A DNA stretch of 20,044 nt, from the IMG/VR virus record IMGVR_UViG_3300049456_000079, positions 1 to 20,044 of that record, one strand, 5' to 3'. This document shows, piece by piece, positions 1 to 7,354 of this stretch. The position numbers were made by a program, and so were the translations under genes. Numbering within the stretch: the first letter of the stretch is position 1; each line of letters starts with the position of its first letter. The stretch is from a virus. A model generated the notes under the pieces. It saw only the letters and a program-made list of their open reading frames with translations. It was not told the DNA's origin and did not search any database.

Positions 1-615
1 GCCTCGGGAGCCTGGTCTGAACCTGCGCGCGAGCACTTCGAGGCGCTCGGCAAGGCGGGGTTCGACGGCGGCATCACTGTCGGCCTGGTCGGCTGGGACG
101 AGGACCGCGCGATGGCCCGCGAGATGATCGGCATGCACCTGCGCGCTAACGGCCTGCCCGAGCCCACGTGGATCGAGGCCCGCGAGGGGTGGGAGCAGCT
201 CACTCTGCAGCAGATCCATATCGACGTGCACGGTACCCCGGGCGAGTTCGCCGTGCTGTACGCGCACACCAAGGGCGCTCGCGACAACTCGGACTGGAAC
301 GCCTGCTGGCGCCGGTCGATGACCCGCCGCGTCGTGTCGGGCTGGGAGAGCTGCGCGGGGTTCCTGGAGCGGAACGGCACCGACGCGGTGGGCTGCCATT
401 GGCTCACCCCTGAAAGGCACCACAACCCGCCCGACTACGTGGTGGAGTCGCCGTTCTTCGGCGGCAACTTTTGGGTCGCGCGGGCGTCTTATTTGCGACG
501 GCTGCCGCCACCAGAAACAGAGTATCGGCACCAAGCTGAGGAGTGGGTCGGGCTGTGCAACCCGACGGTACGCGACGTGCTCCCCGGCTGGCCGACGGTG
601 AAGCTATGTTCGTAA
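1..615 (+). CDS. Glycosyltransferase-like protein, 5' end outside window (partial)
   Basis: The frame is open from base 1, and the residues before the first ATG (112) align with the paralogue at 1224-1886, so the gene starts left of the window and only about 15 residues are missing. Shared blocks are YAHTKGA, WRRSM, VGCHW, GGNFWVARASYLRRLPP and W(V/I)GL..PTV. The H-T-K-G block followed by Arg, and the later GNFWW/GNFWVA block, recall bacterial glycan-biosynthesis proteins of the RgpF/HTK type. That family assignment is from memory, and no catalytic residue can be proved. It has no signal peptide or membrane segment in the visible part and is probably cytoplasmic. It ends with TAA, 18 bases before the collagen-like gene. 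The position at the head of a run of sugar-modifying genes supports a glycan role, but the substrate is unknown. Confidence 0.7.
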   Translation, partial: ASGAWSEPAREHFEALGKAGFDGGITVGLVGWDEDRAMAREMIGMHLRANGLPEPTWIEAREGWEQLTLQQIHIDVHGTPGEFAVLYAHTKGARDNSDWNACWRRSMTRRVVSGWESCAGFLERNGTDAVGCHWLTPERHHNPPDYVVESPFFGGNFWVARASYLRRLPPPETEYRHQAEEWVGLCNPTVRDVLPGWPTVKLCS

Positions 616-633
616 CTAAAACAAGGAGGAATC

Positions 634-1227
634 ATGAAGATCTCTAAGCGCCTTGTAGTGATAGGCGGGGCAGTCGTAGTCCTAGCTGGTGCTGGTTCAG
701 GAGTAGCTATGGCATCAATTCCGGACTCAGGCGGTGCCATACATGGCTGCTATCACCCTCAGACGGACGGACACAGCTCTGCGCTAGGTGTAATCGACAC
801 GGCCCTCCCTAACGGACACTGTCCATCAGGTCAGACAGAGGTCGACTGGAACCATACCGGACCAGCTGGTCCGACTGGTCCGGCTGGAGCTACAGGGGCT
901 ACCGGACCGGCAGGAGCTACGGGAGCAACTGGACCTGCGGGGCCATCAGGAGTATCGGGCTACCAGCTCATCACTCAGAGTGAGAATAATCTGGGTTCAT
1001 GCTCGGGCAGTTGGACCCTCAGTATCCCTACAGGCGATGTGGTAACGGGATCTGGGATAAGTACCGGATCAGCTCCACCACCCAATCTCTTCAGCCCGTC
1101 TACGGGACCTGACAGTGATCCTACTAAGTGGGATTTCTCTGCCACAGATCCTTCCACGAACATCATCGGGAACTGCGCTGGGTTCAACGTCACCCTCTGG
1201 ATGACCGTGGCGAGTGCATCGGGGTGA
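634..1227 (+). CDS. Secreted collagen-like Gly-X-Y protein
   Basis: This 197-residue protein has a classic signal peptide: KISKR basic start, a hydrophobic run at about 7-24, and an A-M-A end near residue 27. Next comes an IPDSGGAIHGCY block with Cys39 and Cys63 and then DWNHTG. That arrangement is common in exported actinobacterial proteins. Residues 76-108 are eleven uninterrupted Gly-X-Y triplets (GPA, GPT, GAT), a collagen-like triple-helix segment. The C-terminal 85 residues are Ser/Thr/Gly-rich with two Cys. A strong AAGGAGGA ribosome site (623-630) fixes the ATG. Codon use is more A/T at third positions than in the neighbours, which suggests recent acquisition. It is not a usual phage tail-fibre form, because those lack signal peptides. 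It could be a host-derived cargo (moron) gene displayed or secreted by the infected or lysogenic cell. Its stop overlaps the GTG of the next gene. Confidence 0.85.
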   Translation: MKISKRLVVIGGAVVVLAGAGSGVAMASIPDSGGAIHGCYHPQTDGHSSALGVIDTALPNGHCPSGQTEVDWNHTGPAGPTGPAGATGATGPAGATGATGPAGPSGVSGYQLITQSENNLGSCSGSWTLSIPTGDVVTGSGISTGSAPPPNLFSPSTGPDSDPTKWDFSATDPSTNIIGNCAGFNVTLWMTVASASG

Positions 1228-1886
1228 GTAGCATTAAGCACTTCTACCACCTATATATAGATGGTGACGCTGCTTGGGAGCCTATCGCGCTGGAGTACGC
1301 GCAGGCGCTCGAAGTCGCGAATTTCCCGGTCACCCCCTCAGTGGGACTCGTTGGTAAGGATCGAGGAAATGCGAAGCAGTGGCTTGCCCGGCAGGGATGG
1401 CCGGTCGTTGCGGAGGCAGATACGGGGTTCGAGCAGGTGACCATCACCGCGCTTCAGGCTGAGCTGGGGTGGCCAGATGATGCGGCGGTGCTCTATGCGC
1501 ACAGCAAGGGAGCCTGGCGGAACATGCCTAACGAAGACCAGTGGCGTCGGTCAATGCTGTGGCACCTGGTTATCGGCTGGCGGAACTGCGTTGAGTTGCT
1601 GTCAACGTGTCAGGTTGTCGGCTGCCACTGGATGGGCAATCACTTCGCAGGGAACTTCTGGTGGGCTCAAGCGGGTTATCTGCGGAGTTTGCCCCCTGTG
1701 TATGGGATCACGGAAGCGGAGCGAGGCCAGGCCGAGACTTGGATTGGCCTGGGGGAGCCTACAGTAGCCAACCTTGTAGCGGGCTTCGCCAGTTCAGAGA
1801 ATACGGAAGCGGGGGCGTTGGCCATATCGGAGCTTCTGCCGATGCGTCACGTCAGACGTCGCGCGATATGGGGTGCCATCGAATGA
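1224..1886 (+). CDS. Glycosyltransferase-like protein, paralogue of the first gene
   Basis: The start is GTG at 1224, which overlaps the TGA of the collagen-like gene (GTGA) and gives 220 residues beginning V/M-SSIKHFYHLYIDG. The open frame extends further upstream (1128), but that part lies over the collagen gene in another frame. It shares with the first gene the blocks YAHSKGAW, WRRSM, VVGCHW, GNFWWAQAGYLRSLPP and ETWIGLGEPTV, and a similar N-terminal half (GLVGKD versus GLVGWD). I read it as a cytoplasmic glycosyltransferase-like protein; the exact fold and donor are unknown. Third positions are less G/C-rich than in most of the window, like the collagen gene. The C-terminal 30 residues after PTV have no counterpart in the paralogue. 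Its stop overlaps the next ATG at 1883. Confidence 0.75.
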   Translation: MSSIKHFYHLYIDGDAAWEPIALEYAQALEVANFPVTPSVGLVGKDRGNAKQWLARQGWPVVAEADTGFEQVTITALQAELGWPDDAAVLYAHSKGAWRNMPNEDQWRRSMLWHLVIGWRNCVELLSTCQVVGCHWMGNHFAGNFWWAQAGYLRSLPPVYGITEAERGQAETWIGLGEPTVANLVAGFASSENTEAGALAISELLPMRHVRRRAIWGAIE

Positions 1887-2554
1887 AGGCGTTCATTATC
1901 TTCCGCGACCGGGTGGCTTATGCTCAGCGATGCATGGCGGCCATGTTCGCGGCAGGGCTCGAGCCGGTAGTCGTTGATCACGGCAGTACTTACCCTGGTG
2001 CCGTCCGCTGGCTAGGGCATCTGGAGAAGCACGATGTGAAGGTACTGTACCGCGGCGGAGGTCACCCCCGGGGGTTGTGGCTGTGGCCTCCGTTCCGCGA
2101 GGTGTGCGGCCCGGTCGACCGGTATATCGTGACCGACCCCGACTGCGTGCCCTCGGAGGGCTGCCCGCCCGGCTGGGTTGACCATCTGGGCTTGGTGCTG
2201 GATGCCTATCCGCGCGCCAAGGTCGGCCTCGGCCTGCGCATCGACAACATCCCGCTGCACTACCCCCGGCGCGACCACGTGCTGGAATGGGAGGGGCAGT
2301 TCTGGCGTAGTCAGTTGGCGCCCGGGGTCTACGATGCGGGTGTGGACACCACGCTGGCCCTGTACCAGCCGCTGAGCGTGGCCGGCTGCCACAGCATCGG
2401 CGGGACGCGAACCGGGCCGCCGTACACGGCCGACCACCTGGCCTGGTACGAGGACCCGGCCGCGTTGCCGGAGGATATCCGCTACTACCACGAGCACGCC
2501 GAGCCCGGCATCTCGTACTGGACGATCGGAGGGCACAGTGCCTGGGGAGCTTGA
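1883..2554 (+). CDS. GT-A-like glycosyltransferase (phage type)
   Basis: The ATG at 1883 overlaps the previous stop (ATGA) and gives 223 residues. A longer ORF from 1607 exists, but its upstream part is a shadow of gene 1224-1886. The N-terminus (KAFIIFRDRVAYAQRC, then VVVDHGST) resembles the nucleotide-binding first half of GT-A/GT2 folds. The block YIVTDPDCVPSEGCP at about residues 74-88 supplies a D-x-D (DPD) expected to bind metal and the nucleotide sugar. PLHYPRRDHVLEWEGQFW and the late HEHAEPGISYWTIGG are of a type seen in small phage glycosyltransferases. It has no membrane segment. It belongs to a translationally coupled run of glycan genes. Its 3' end overlaps the following methyltransferase by 17 bases. 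The GT call is based on motif order only; the acceptor is unknown. Confidence 0.7.
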   Translation: MKAFIIFRDRVAYAQRCMAAMFAAGLEPVVVDHGSTYPGAVRWLGHLEKHDVKVLYRGGGHPRGLWLWPPFREVCGPVDRYIVTDPDCVPSEGCPPGWVDHLGLVLDAYPRAKVGLGLRIDNIPLHYPRRDHVLEWEGQFWRSQLAPGVYDAGVDTTLALYQPLSVAGCHSIGGTRTGPPYTADHLAWYEDPAALPEDIRYYHEHAEPGISYWTIGGHSAWGA

Positions 2555-3116
2555 TCATCTCATCTGGCCGGAGATCCCGTCGGCGGTGACGCCGCCGGAG
2601 TCGCTGGCGCTGGCCACGCTGGCGATCGGCAAGAACGTGCTCGAGTGCGGGGCGCACTACGGGTACTCCACCGTTCTGCTCGCTTCGGTGGTGGAGCATC
2701 TGACCTCGGTCGACTGGCACCGCGGCGACGACCACGCCGGGCACTGCGACAGCCTCGGCATCTACACCGCGAACTTGGACCGCTACGGCGTGACGGACAA
2801 GGTGACCACACGCGTCGGCCGCTTCGAGGACGAGCTGCCGAAGCTGGCGGAGGAGGGCGCGATGTTCGACGGCGCGTTCCTCGACGGGATGCACGACGAG
2901 GAGTCGGTATCCCGAGATCTCGAGCTGATCCTCAAGCTCGTGAAGCCCGGCGGTTTCGTGGCCTTTCACGACTACGGCCGGTGCGCCGAGAACGGCCACC
3001 CCGGCTTCGCGGTCACGCCGGTCGCCGACAAGTTCGGCATCTCCGGCAGCGTGGGATTCCTCGGATGGGGTTTCGTCCCGGTGCTCCCGCCAGGCTTTCG
3101 GAAGGACGCCGCATGA
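2538..3116 (+). CDS. Class I SAM-dependent methyltransferase (Methyltransf_24-like)
   Basis: The start is GTG at 2538, preceded by GGAGGG (2528-2533), which gives 192 residues. Motif I is VLECGAHYGYST (34-45), the acidic residue after strand 2 is in SVDW (57-60), and FDGAFLDGMHD (110-120) followed by LKLVKPGGFVAFHDYG completes a Methyltransf_24/CmcI-type Rossmann fold. That family methylates sugars and small molecules, among other substrates. The fold is clear; O-methylation of a glycan is an inference from the surrounding GT genes. It overlaps the upstream GT by 17 bases. Its TGA overlaps the ATG of a tiny membrane ORF. Confidence 0.88.
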   Translation: MPGELDHLIWPEIPSAVTPPESLALATLAIGKNVLECGAHYGYSTVLLASVVEHLTSVDWHRGDDHAGHCDSLGIYTANLDRYGVTDKVTTRVGRFEDELPKLAEEGAMFDGAFLDGMHDEESVSRDLELILKLVKPGGFVAFHDYGRCAENGHPGFAVTPVADKFGISGSVGFLGWGFVPVLPPGFRKDAA

Positions 3117-3229
3117 TCCTACTCTGGCTCCTGGTGTGGCTGATCGAGAACACGCCAAAGGTGGAGTGGTTCGGACCGGTGTGGAACACGTGGGGGATCA
3201 CGCTGCTGATCTCGATCATCCTTCTGTGA
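3113..3229 (+). CDS. Tiny hydrophobic membrane peptide, 38 aa
   Basis: The ATG at 3113 overlaps the TGA of the methyltransferase (ATGA), which suggests translational coupling. The 38 residues form two hydrophobic stretches (about 2-11, Leu/Trp/Ile; and 29-38, GITLLISIILL-like) around a short polar middle with ENTPKVE. This could be one or two short membrane passes, or a hairpin. I recognise no family. GC-rich codon choice matches the neighbours. It ends 12 bases before the PLD-family gene, separated by GGGAGGG, so it may be a membrane partner of that protein or an unrelated filler. Confidence 0.55.
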   Translation: MILLWLLVWLIENTPKVEWFGPVWNTWGITLLISIILL

Positions 3230-3241
3230 GGGAGGGACCGC

Positions 3242-3781
3242 ATGCTGCATAGCCTGAGCGAGCTCGACACGTTCATCGCCGCTGGCGTGCCGCACGACTG
3301 GGCGCCGGACACGCGCACGTTTTGGAGCCCGGTCGACGACGTGCACGGGGCGCTCATCGAGCTGGCTAACTCTGCTTCGCTGTCGCTGGTGATGGCCGAG
3401 TTCGCCTATGACGATGAAGAGTTCGCGGAGGTGGTGCACAGAAAGATCGACACCCCCGGCGTGTTCGTGCAGATGAGCCTCGACGGCAGGCAGCGCCTTG
3501 GCCCGCACGAGCAGGCGATCCTGGCCAAGAACAACTACCCGGAAACCTCTCTCGCGTGGGGGCACAGCGAGAAGAACGCGTACATGCACCTCAAGGTGAT
3601 CGTCGTGGATGGCATCTACCTTGCCACCGGCTCGACCAACCTGAGCTCTAGCGGCGAGACCAAGCAGGACAACCAGCTCACCGTCACCGCGAACCCCCTG
3701 GCGTGCGCTCAGGCGCGGTCCAGGATCGACGTCATCCACGATTCGATGCTCAAGCAGATGGCGAAAGCGGCGGTCAAGTGA
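3242..3781 (+). CDS. Phospholipase D-family (single HKD) nuclease/phosphodiesterase
   Basis: The 179-residue protein contains one complete HKD signature: His116-x-Lys118-x4-Asp123 followed by Gly130-Ser131-x-Asn133 and a downstream Glu/Lys/Asp cluster (ETKQDNQ). Single-HKD proteins of this size resemble Nuc-type nucleases, which work as dimers so that two motifs form one active site. The N-terminal half (TFWSPVDD, LVMAEFAYDD, VFVQMSLDG) fits the first part of a PLDc_2 domain. It has no signal peptide, so it probably acts in the cytoplasm. GGGAGGG at 3229-3235 precedes the ATG. The substrate cannot be told from sequence: DNA, RNA or a phosphodiester in a glycan or lipid are all possible. It is a biologically odd neighbour in a glycosylation cluster. 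Its TGA overlaps the GTG of the next gene. Confidence 0.85.
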   Translation: MLHSLSELDTFIAAGVPHDWAPDTRTFWSPVDDVHGALIELANSASLSLVMAEFAYDDEEFAEVVHRKIDTPGVFVQMSLDGRQRLGPHEQAILAKNNYPETSLAWGHSEKNAYMHLKVIVVDGIYLATGSTNLSSSGETKQDNQLTVTANPLACAQARSRIDVIHDSMLKQMAKAAVK

Positions 3782-4542
3782 TCGAGCCAACCGAGATCCT
3801 GTTGCACATTCAGGTCGTGCACGAGACCCTTCGCCAGACTGCGATGGCGCACGCGCAGGAAAAGATGGCGTGCGGCCACCTCCGGGACTGCCGCAATCTC
3901 AGGGCCGTCGACCGGGTGCGCTTCGCCGGCTCCTATCTCGCCCGGCTGCTGGCCGTTCTCCTGCCGCGCTGGCCCCGCGTGTCGGTGGTCACCCCCACGT
4001 GGCAGCGGCGGGGCCTGCTGCTGGAACGGTGCATCCCGTCGGTGCAGGCGCAGGAGTACCAGGGCTCGGTTGAGCATGTCATCGTCAGCGACGGCCCCGA
4101 CCCGACCCTGCCCCCGCTCGGCGGGATGGTGATGCTGCGCGAGCACGAGCCGGGGCGCAACCGGGGACTGCGAGCCAGGGATTACGGGACGCAGTTGGCG
4201 GACGGCGACGTGATCGCCTATCTCGACGACGACAACGCCTGGCGTCCCCGCCACCTCGCCGTGCTCGTCCGGGCGCTGCTCGACTCCGACGCCGACTTCG
4301 CCTACAGTCGAGCGATGTGCAGCGACGGCACGTTCGGCTACTCGATCGGGATCTCCCCGCCAACGTACGCTCAGATCGACACGTCCCTCATCGTGCACCG
4401 CCGGGAGCTGCTGGGCAAGGCCCGCTGGCAGGAGTCGGATGAGCCCGCGGACTGGAACATCGTCCGGCGCTGGCTCGGGGTGGGCGCAAAGTGGGCCTTC
4501 GTCCCCGAGATCACACTCGACTACTACGTGGGGAAGACATGA
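3778..4542 (+). CDS. GT2-family glycosyltransferase with N-terminal helical extension
   Basis: The start is GTG at 3778, overlapping the previous stop, and gives 254 residues. Residues 1-65 are a mostly helical extension with Cys32, His34 and Cys38 (ACGHLRDC) that is not part of the usual GT2 fold. From residue 67, RVSVVTPTWQRRGLLLERCI, then VEHVIVSDG (Asp105) and GDVIAYLDDDNAWRPRHL (Asp150-152) give the expected GT2 order: strand 1, first Asp, and DxD metal/nucleotide-sugar site. The later ES.EPADWNIVRRWL block supplies the acidic residue commonly used as base. It is a cytoplasmic enzyme; donor and acceptor are unknown. The ATG of the GT4 gene overlaps its TGA. Confidence 0.88.
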   Translation: MIEPTEILLHIQVVHETLRQTAMAHAQEKMACGHLRDCRNLRAVDRVRFAGSYLARLLAVLLPRWPRVSVVTPTWQRRGLLLERCIPSVQAQEYQGSVEHVIVSDGPDPTLPPLGGMVMLREHEPGRNRGLRARDYGTQLADGDVIAYLDDDNAWRPRHLAVLVRALLDSDADFAYSRAMCSDGTFGYSIGISPPTYAQIDTSLIVHRRELLGKARWQESDEPADWNIVRRWLGVGAKWAFVPEITLDYYVGKT

Positions 4543-5993
4543 AGATTTTCGCAGGACACGACGGCGGCTCCGGCTGCATGTACTACCGGATCGAGCTGCC
4601 CCTGCGCCAGCTGGAGAAGCATGGCCACGAGGTGACCTTCCGGTCGGCGGGCGACGGGGAGGGCAACAAGCCGGTCACGCTCCGGGACATGGAGGGCTAC
4701 GACATCATCATCGGGCAGCGGTTCAACACTCACCGCGGTCTGGAGACCTGGCGCCGCGCCCGCACCCCGACGAGCCGCCTCGTCTACGAGACCGACGACG
4801 ACGTGTTCAGCATCACGCCGGAGAACTGGCAGGCGTACCACCTCTACCAGCGCGGCGACATCAAGGACGCCGTTACCCACATGGCCGAGGTATCTGACCT
4901 GATCACCGTGACCACCCCGCACCTGGCTGAGGTGATGGCCGAGGAGACCGGGAATCAGAACGTGGCTGTGCTGCCCAACTGCGTGCCCGCCTGGGTGACG
5001 GAGACCGAGTGGGAGCACGGCGCGCGGCCGTCCGTCGGCTGGCAGGGCGGCGGCAGCCACGGGATCGACGTAGGGATCATCGCGCACCCGGTACGCCGGT
5101 TCCTGAAGCGCTTCCCCGGCTGGGATCTGCGCATCGGCGGCACCGACTTCCGGCCCACCTTCAAGGTTCCGGGCGACCGCGCCGTCTTCACTGACTGGGT
5201 ACCGGCCTACGAGAACCCGTCCGGCTTCTATTCCACCATTGACTGGGACATCGGCCTCGCCCCGCTCGTCCCGAAGAACTTCAATGCGTCCAAGAGCAAC
5301 GTCAAGGTTTTGGAGTATGCAGCTCGCGGTATCCCGTCCATCGCCAGCGACCACCCTGTTTACAGCGGCTTCATCAAGCACGGCGAGAACGGGTTCTTGG
5401 TTAAGCGGGACCACGAGTGGCTTTACTACATGTCGGAGCTGGCCTCTGACGACGACCTGCGCCGGAAGATGGGCGAGCGGGCCAGGCAGGACGCGAAGGC
5501 TTGGACGATCGAGGAGCACTGGAAACTGTGGGAGCAGGCTTACGCTTCCCTGTTCCGGTCTAATAAAGTATCGTTATCCGAAATCCGAACGGAGCATCGT
5601 GACGCGAGTTCTGCTAACCGGCGCAGGCGGCTTCGCCGGCCATCACTGCCTGGAGCACATCCTGGCCACGACCGACTGGGACGTGGTTGTCACCGACAGC
5701 TTCCGGCACAAGGGCAAGACCGACCGCATCGCCGAGGTGCTCGACGCCCAGCCCGACACCTGGCGCAAGCGCGTGTCGGTCGTCACGCACGACCTGGCCG
5801 CCCCGTTCAGCACCCAGGGCATCGGCCAGATGCGGCCTATCGACTACGTGGTGGCCTACGCCTCCGACAGCCACGTCAACCGGTCGATCAGCGATCCGGT
5901 GCCGTTCGTGCTCAACAACACCAGCATCGCGCTGACCACCCTAGAGCTGTGCCGCCAGCTGAAGCCGAAGGCCCTGGTATGGGTGTCCACTGA
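4539..5993 (+). CDS. GT4-family glycosyltransferase; 3' part of the ORF is probably a frameshift run-on
   Basis: The ATG at 4539 overlaps the GT2 stop. Residues 1-340 are a GT-B/GT4 glycosyltransferase: N-terminal GGSGCMYYRIELPLRQL, YETDDDV, LPNCVP, a WQGGGSHG loop, IGLAPLVP, and the donor-binding SNVKVLEYAARGIPSIAS, ending in W..AYASLF near base 5555. The frame then stays open to 5993, but over 5599-5993 it lies on the next gene in another frame and becomes Arg/Pro/Gln/His-rich, so that part looks non-coding. One extra base in the A-run at 5580-5582 would end the protein in the TGA at 5600-5602, overlapping GTG 5599 as at other junctions. An alternative is a TAATAA at 5561 in that same frame. 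Catalytic domain is confident; the stated 3' end is not. Confidence 0.75.
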   Translation: MKIFAGHDGGSGCMYYRIELPLRQLEKHGHEVTFRSAGDGEGNKPVTLRDMEGYDIIIGQRFNTHRGLETWRRARTPTSRLVYETDDDVFSITPENWQAYHLYQRGDIKDAVTHMAEVSDLITVTTPHLAEVMAEETGNQNVAVLPNCVPAWVTETEWEHGARPSVGWQGGGSHGIDVGIIAHPVRRFLKRFPGWDLRIGGTDFRPTFKVPGDRAVFTDWVPAYENPSGFYSTIDWDIGLAPLVPKNFNASKSNVKVLEYAARGIPSIASDHPVYSGFIKHGENGFLVKRDHEWLYYMSELASDDDLRRKMGERARQDAKAWTIEEHWKLWEQAYASLFRSNKVSLSEIRTEHRDASSANRRRRLRRPSLPGAHPGHDRLGRGCHRQLPAQGQDRPHRRGARRPARHLAQARVGRHARPGRPVQHPGHRPDAAYRLRGGLRLRQPRQPVDQRSGAVRAQQHQHRADHPRAVPPAEAEGPGMGVH

Positions 5994-6612
5994 CGAGGTG
6001 TACGGGCCGCAGCCGACCGGCACCCCGCCGTTCCCCGAGTGGTCCGCGATTCTGCCATCCAACCCGTACGCCGCGAGCAAGGCCGCGCAGGAGGCGCTGT
6101 GCGTCGCGTGGTGGCGCACCTACGGCGTGCCGGTGATCATCGTCAACGCGATGAATATGTTCGGCGAGAGGCAGGACCCGGAGAAGTTCATCCCGATGAC
6201 CATCCGGAAGGTGCTGTCCGGGGACACCGTTACGATCCACGGGGAGCCCGGCGACATCGGCACCCGGCACTGGCTGCACTCCCGGAACCTGGCCGACGGC
6301 ATCGTGTACCTGCTGCGGAACAACATGATGATGGCGTTCCCGGCATGGCGTCGCCCGGCCCGGTTCAACGTCGCGTCCCCCGACCGGATCGACAACCTGG
6401 CCCTCGCGGAGATGATCGCCGAGGTAGCCAGGAAGCCGCTACGGTACGAGATGGTCGGCCCCGATCAGACGCGCCCCGGGCACGATCCGCACTACGGGCT
6501 TGACTCCCGGAAGATCGGGAACATGGGCTGGAAGGCGCCGGTGCGCTTTCGCGAGTCGCTGGAGCGCACCGTACGCTGGACGCTGGACCACCCCGAATGG
6601 CTGGAGGACTGA
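5599..6612 (+). CDS. NAD-dependent sugar-nucleotide dehydratase/epimerase (RmlB-like extended SDR)
   Basis: The start is GTG at 5599 with GGAG at 5591-5594, giving 337 residues. The NAD-binding motif is TGAGGFAG (7-14), with Asp33 ending strand 2. STDEVYG (130-136) carries the Thr-Asp-Glu triad typical of dTDP-glucose 4,6-dehydratases, and Tyr157-x3-Lys161 (YAASK) is the SDR catalytic pair. The N-x-FG block (MNMFGERQDPEKFIP), the GTRHWLHSRN block and RFNVASPDRIDNLALA match the extended SDR sugar-binding half. The TDE triad favours a 4,6-dehydratase making a 4-keto-6-deoxy sugar nucleotide, but an epimerase or decarboxylase role cannot be excluded. It would supply a modified donor to the neighbouring transferases. 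The ORF extends upstream to 5239 only as a shadow of the GT4 gene. Confidence 0.9.
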   Translation: MTRVLLTGAGGFAGHHCLEHILATTDWDVVVTDSFRHKGKTDRIAEVLDAQPDTWRKRVSVVTHDLAAPFSTQGIGQMRPIDYVVAYASDSHVNRSISDPVPFVLNNTSIALTTLELCRQLKPKALVWVSTDEVYGPQPTGTPPFPEWSAILPSNPYAASKAAQEALCVAWWRTYGVPVIIVNAMNMFGERQDPEKFIPMTIRKVLSGDTVTIHGEPGDIGTRHWLHSRNLADGIVYLLRNNMMMAFPAWRRPARFNVASPDRIDNLALAEMIAEVARKPLRYEMVGPDQTRPGHDPHYGLDSRKIGNMGWKAPVRFRESLERTVRWTLDHPEWLED

Positions 6613-6614
6613 CC

Positions 6615-6809
6615 ATGAGCCGGGAGAAGAACAGGCCGCGGCAGGAGACGCGCGGTGGCGACAAGATCGACTGGGCGTCGGCCAGGCCGGGTGAGCCGCT
6701 GCCCGAGCGCCTCGATCAGATCGCCGAGACGCCAGACGAGCCGGGTGTGCTTGACTACGAAGAGCACGGCGGAATCGAGATCGACAACGGACCGGAAGGC
6801 GGAGTATGA
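6615..6809 (+). CDS. Small acidic protein, unknown function
   Basis: The ATG at 6615 follows GGAGG (6603-6607), two bases after the epimerase stop, and gives 64 residues. The N-terminus is basic (SREKNRPRQETRGGDK) and the rest is acidic and Pro/Gly-rich (EHGGIEIDNGPEGG), so it is probably poorly structured. I recognise no domain. Its reading frame uses G/C third positions, and its TGA overlaps the ATG of the next methyltransferase, which supports it being translated. Confidence 0.55.
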   Translation: MSREKNRPRQETRGGDKIDWASARPGEPLPERLDQIAETPDEPGVLDYEEHGGIEIDNGPEGGV

Positions 6810-7354
6810 CCGCGATCAACATCTCCACATCAGAGCGCATCCGCGCTACGATCGCCGAGGCGAAGAAGGCGGACCTGGAGTGGGGCAGGAACAGGGTCGG
6901 CCGCGACGACCACCGGTTCCTACCGTGGATGCCGTTCTCCTGGCCCGAGTTCGTCTCCATGGTGGCCGAGGCCATGCCGGAGATGGCGGGCGATCGGTTC
7001 CTCGACGTCGGCTGCGGGCCGGGCACCCGGATGCTGCTCGCCCAGGAGATCTTCGGCCTCGACGTGAAGGGCTTCGACCGCGTGCCGGAGTACGTTAGCT
7101 CGGCCCGGTTGTACGGTCTGAACGTGACGTGCGAGGACGCGCTCGAGTACAAGGACTACGGCTCGTTCGACCTCATCTGGTTCAACCGGCCGATCCGCGA
7201 CCGGGAGCTGCAGTTCCGGCTGGAGGCGAAGATCTGGGAGGAGATGGCCCCCGGCGCCGTCGTCGGCTGCGCCAACCTGGAGAGCCCGCCCCCGAACTGG
7301 TACCCCGTCCTCGACGACTGGGAGGCCAGGCGAGGGGTGTGGCAGAAGCCGTGA
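6806..7354 (+). CDS. Class I SAM-dependent methyltransferase
   Basis: The ATG at 6806 overlaps the previous TGA and gives 182 residues. Motif I is FLDVGCGPGTR (65-75), then GLDVKGFDRVPEYVSSAR supplies the acidic ribose-binding region, CEDALEY is the adenine-contact loop, and GSFDLIWFNRPI holds motif IV. PGAVVGCANLES closes the sheet. The protein is short at the C-terminus, ending soon after strand 5. A 50-residue helical N-terminal cap (TSERIRATIAEAKKADLEW) precedes the fold. The substrate is unknown; a sugar or glycoprotein target is inferred from context. The GTG of the next gene overlaps its TGA. Confidence 0.85.
   Translation: MTAINISTSERIRATIAEAKKADLEWGRNRVGRDDHRFLPWMPFSWPEFVSMVAEAMPEMAGDRFLDVGCGPGTRMLLAQEIFGLDVKGFDRVPEYVSSARLYGLNVTCEDALEYKDYGSFDLIWFNRPIRDRELQFRLEAKIWEEMAPGAVVGCANLESPPPNWYPVLDDWEARRGVWQKP

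Noticed and set aside
1607-1882. Upstream extension of the GT-A-like frame
   Set aside because: It overlaps the second GT-like gene, and the homologous start (MKAFIIF) is at 1883.
1896-3158. 420-aa reverse-strand ORF
   Set aside because: It is opposite two well-supported + strand genes, has low-complexity Arg/Pro composition and no motif; long antisense frames are common in GC-rich DNA.
4524-5519. 331-aa reverse-strand ORF
   Set aside because: It mirrors the GT4 gene, with Val/Gly/Ala/Leu-biased composition and no recognisable domain.
5239-5598. Upstream extension of the epimerase frame
   Set aside because: It lies over the GT4 gene in another frame, and the SDR fold begins at GTG 5599 with a ribosome site.
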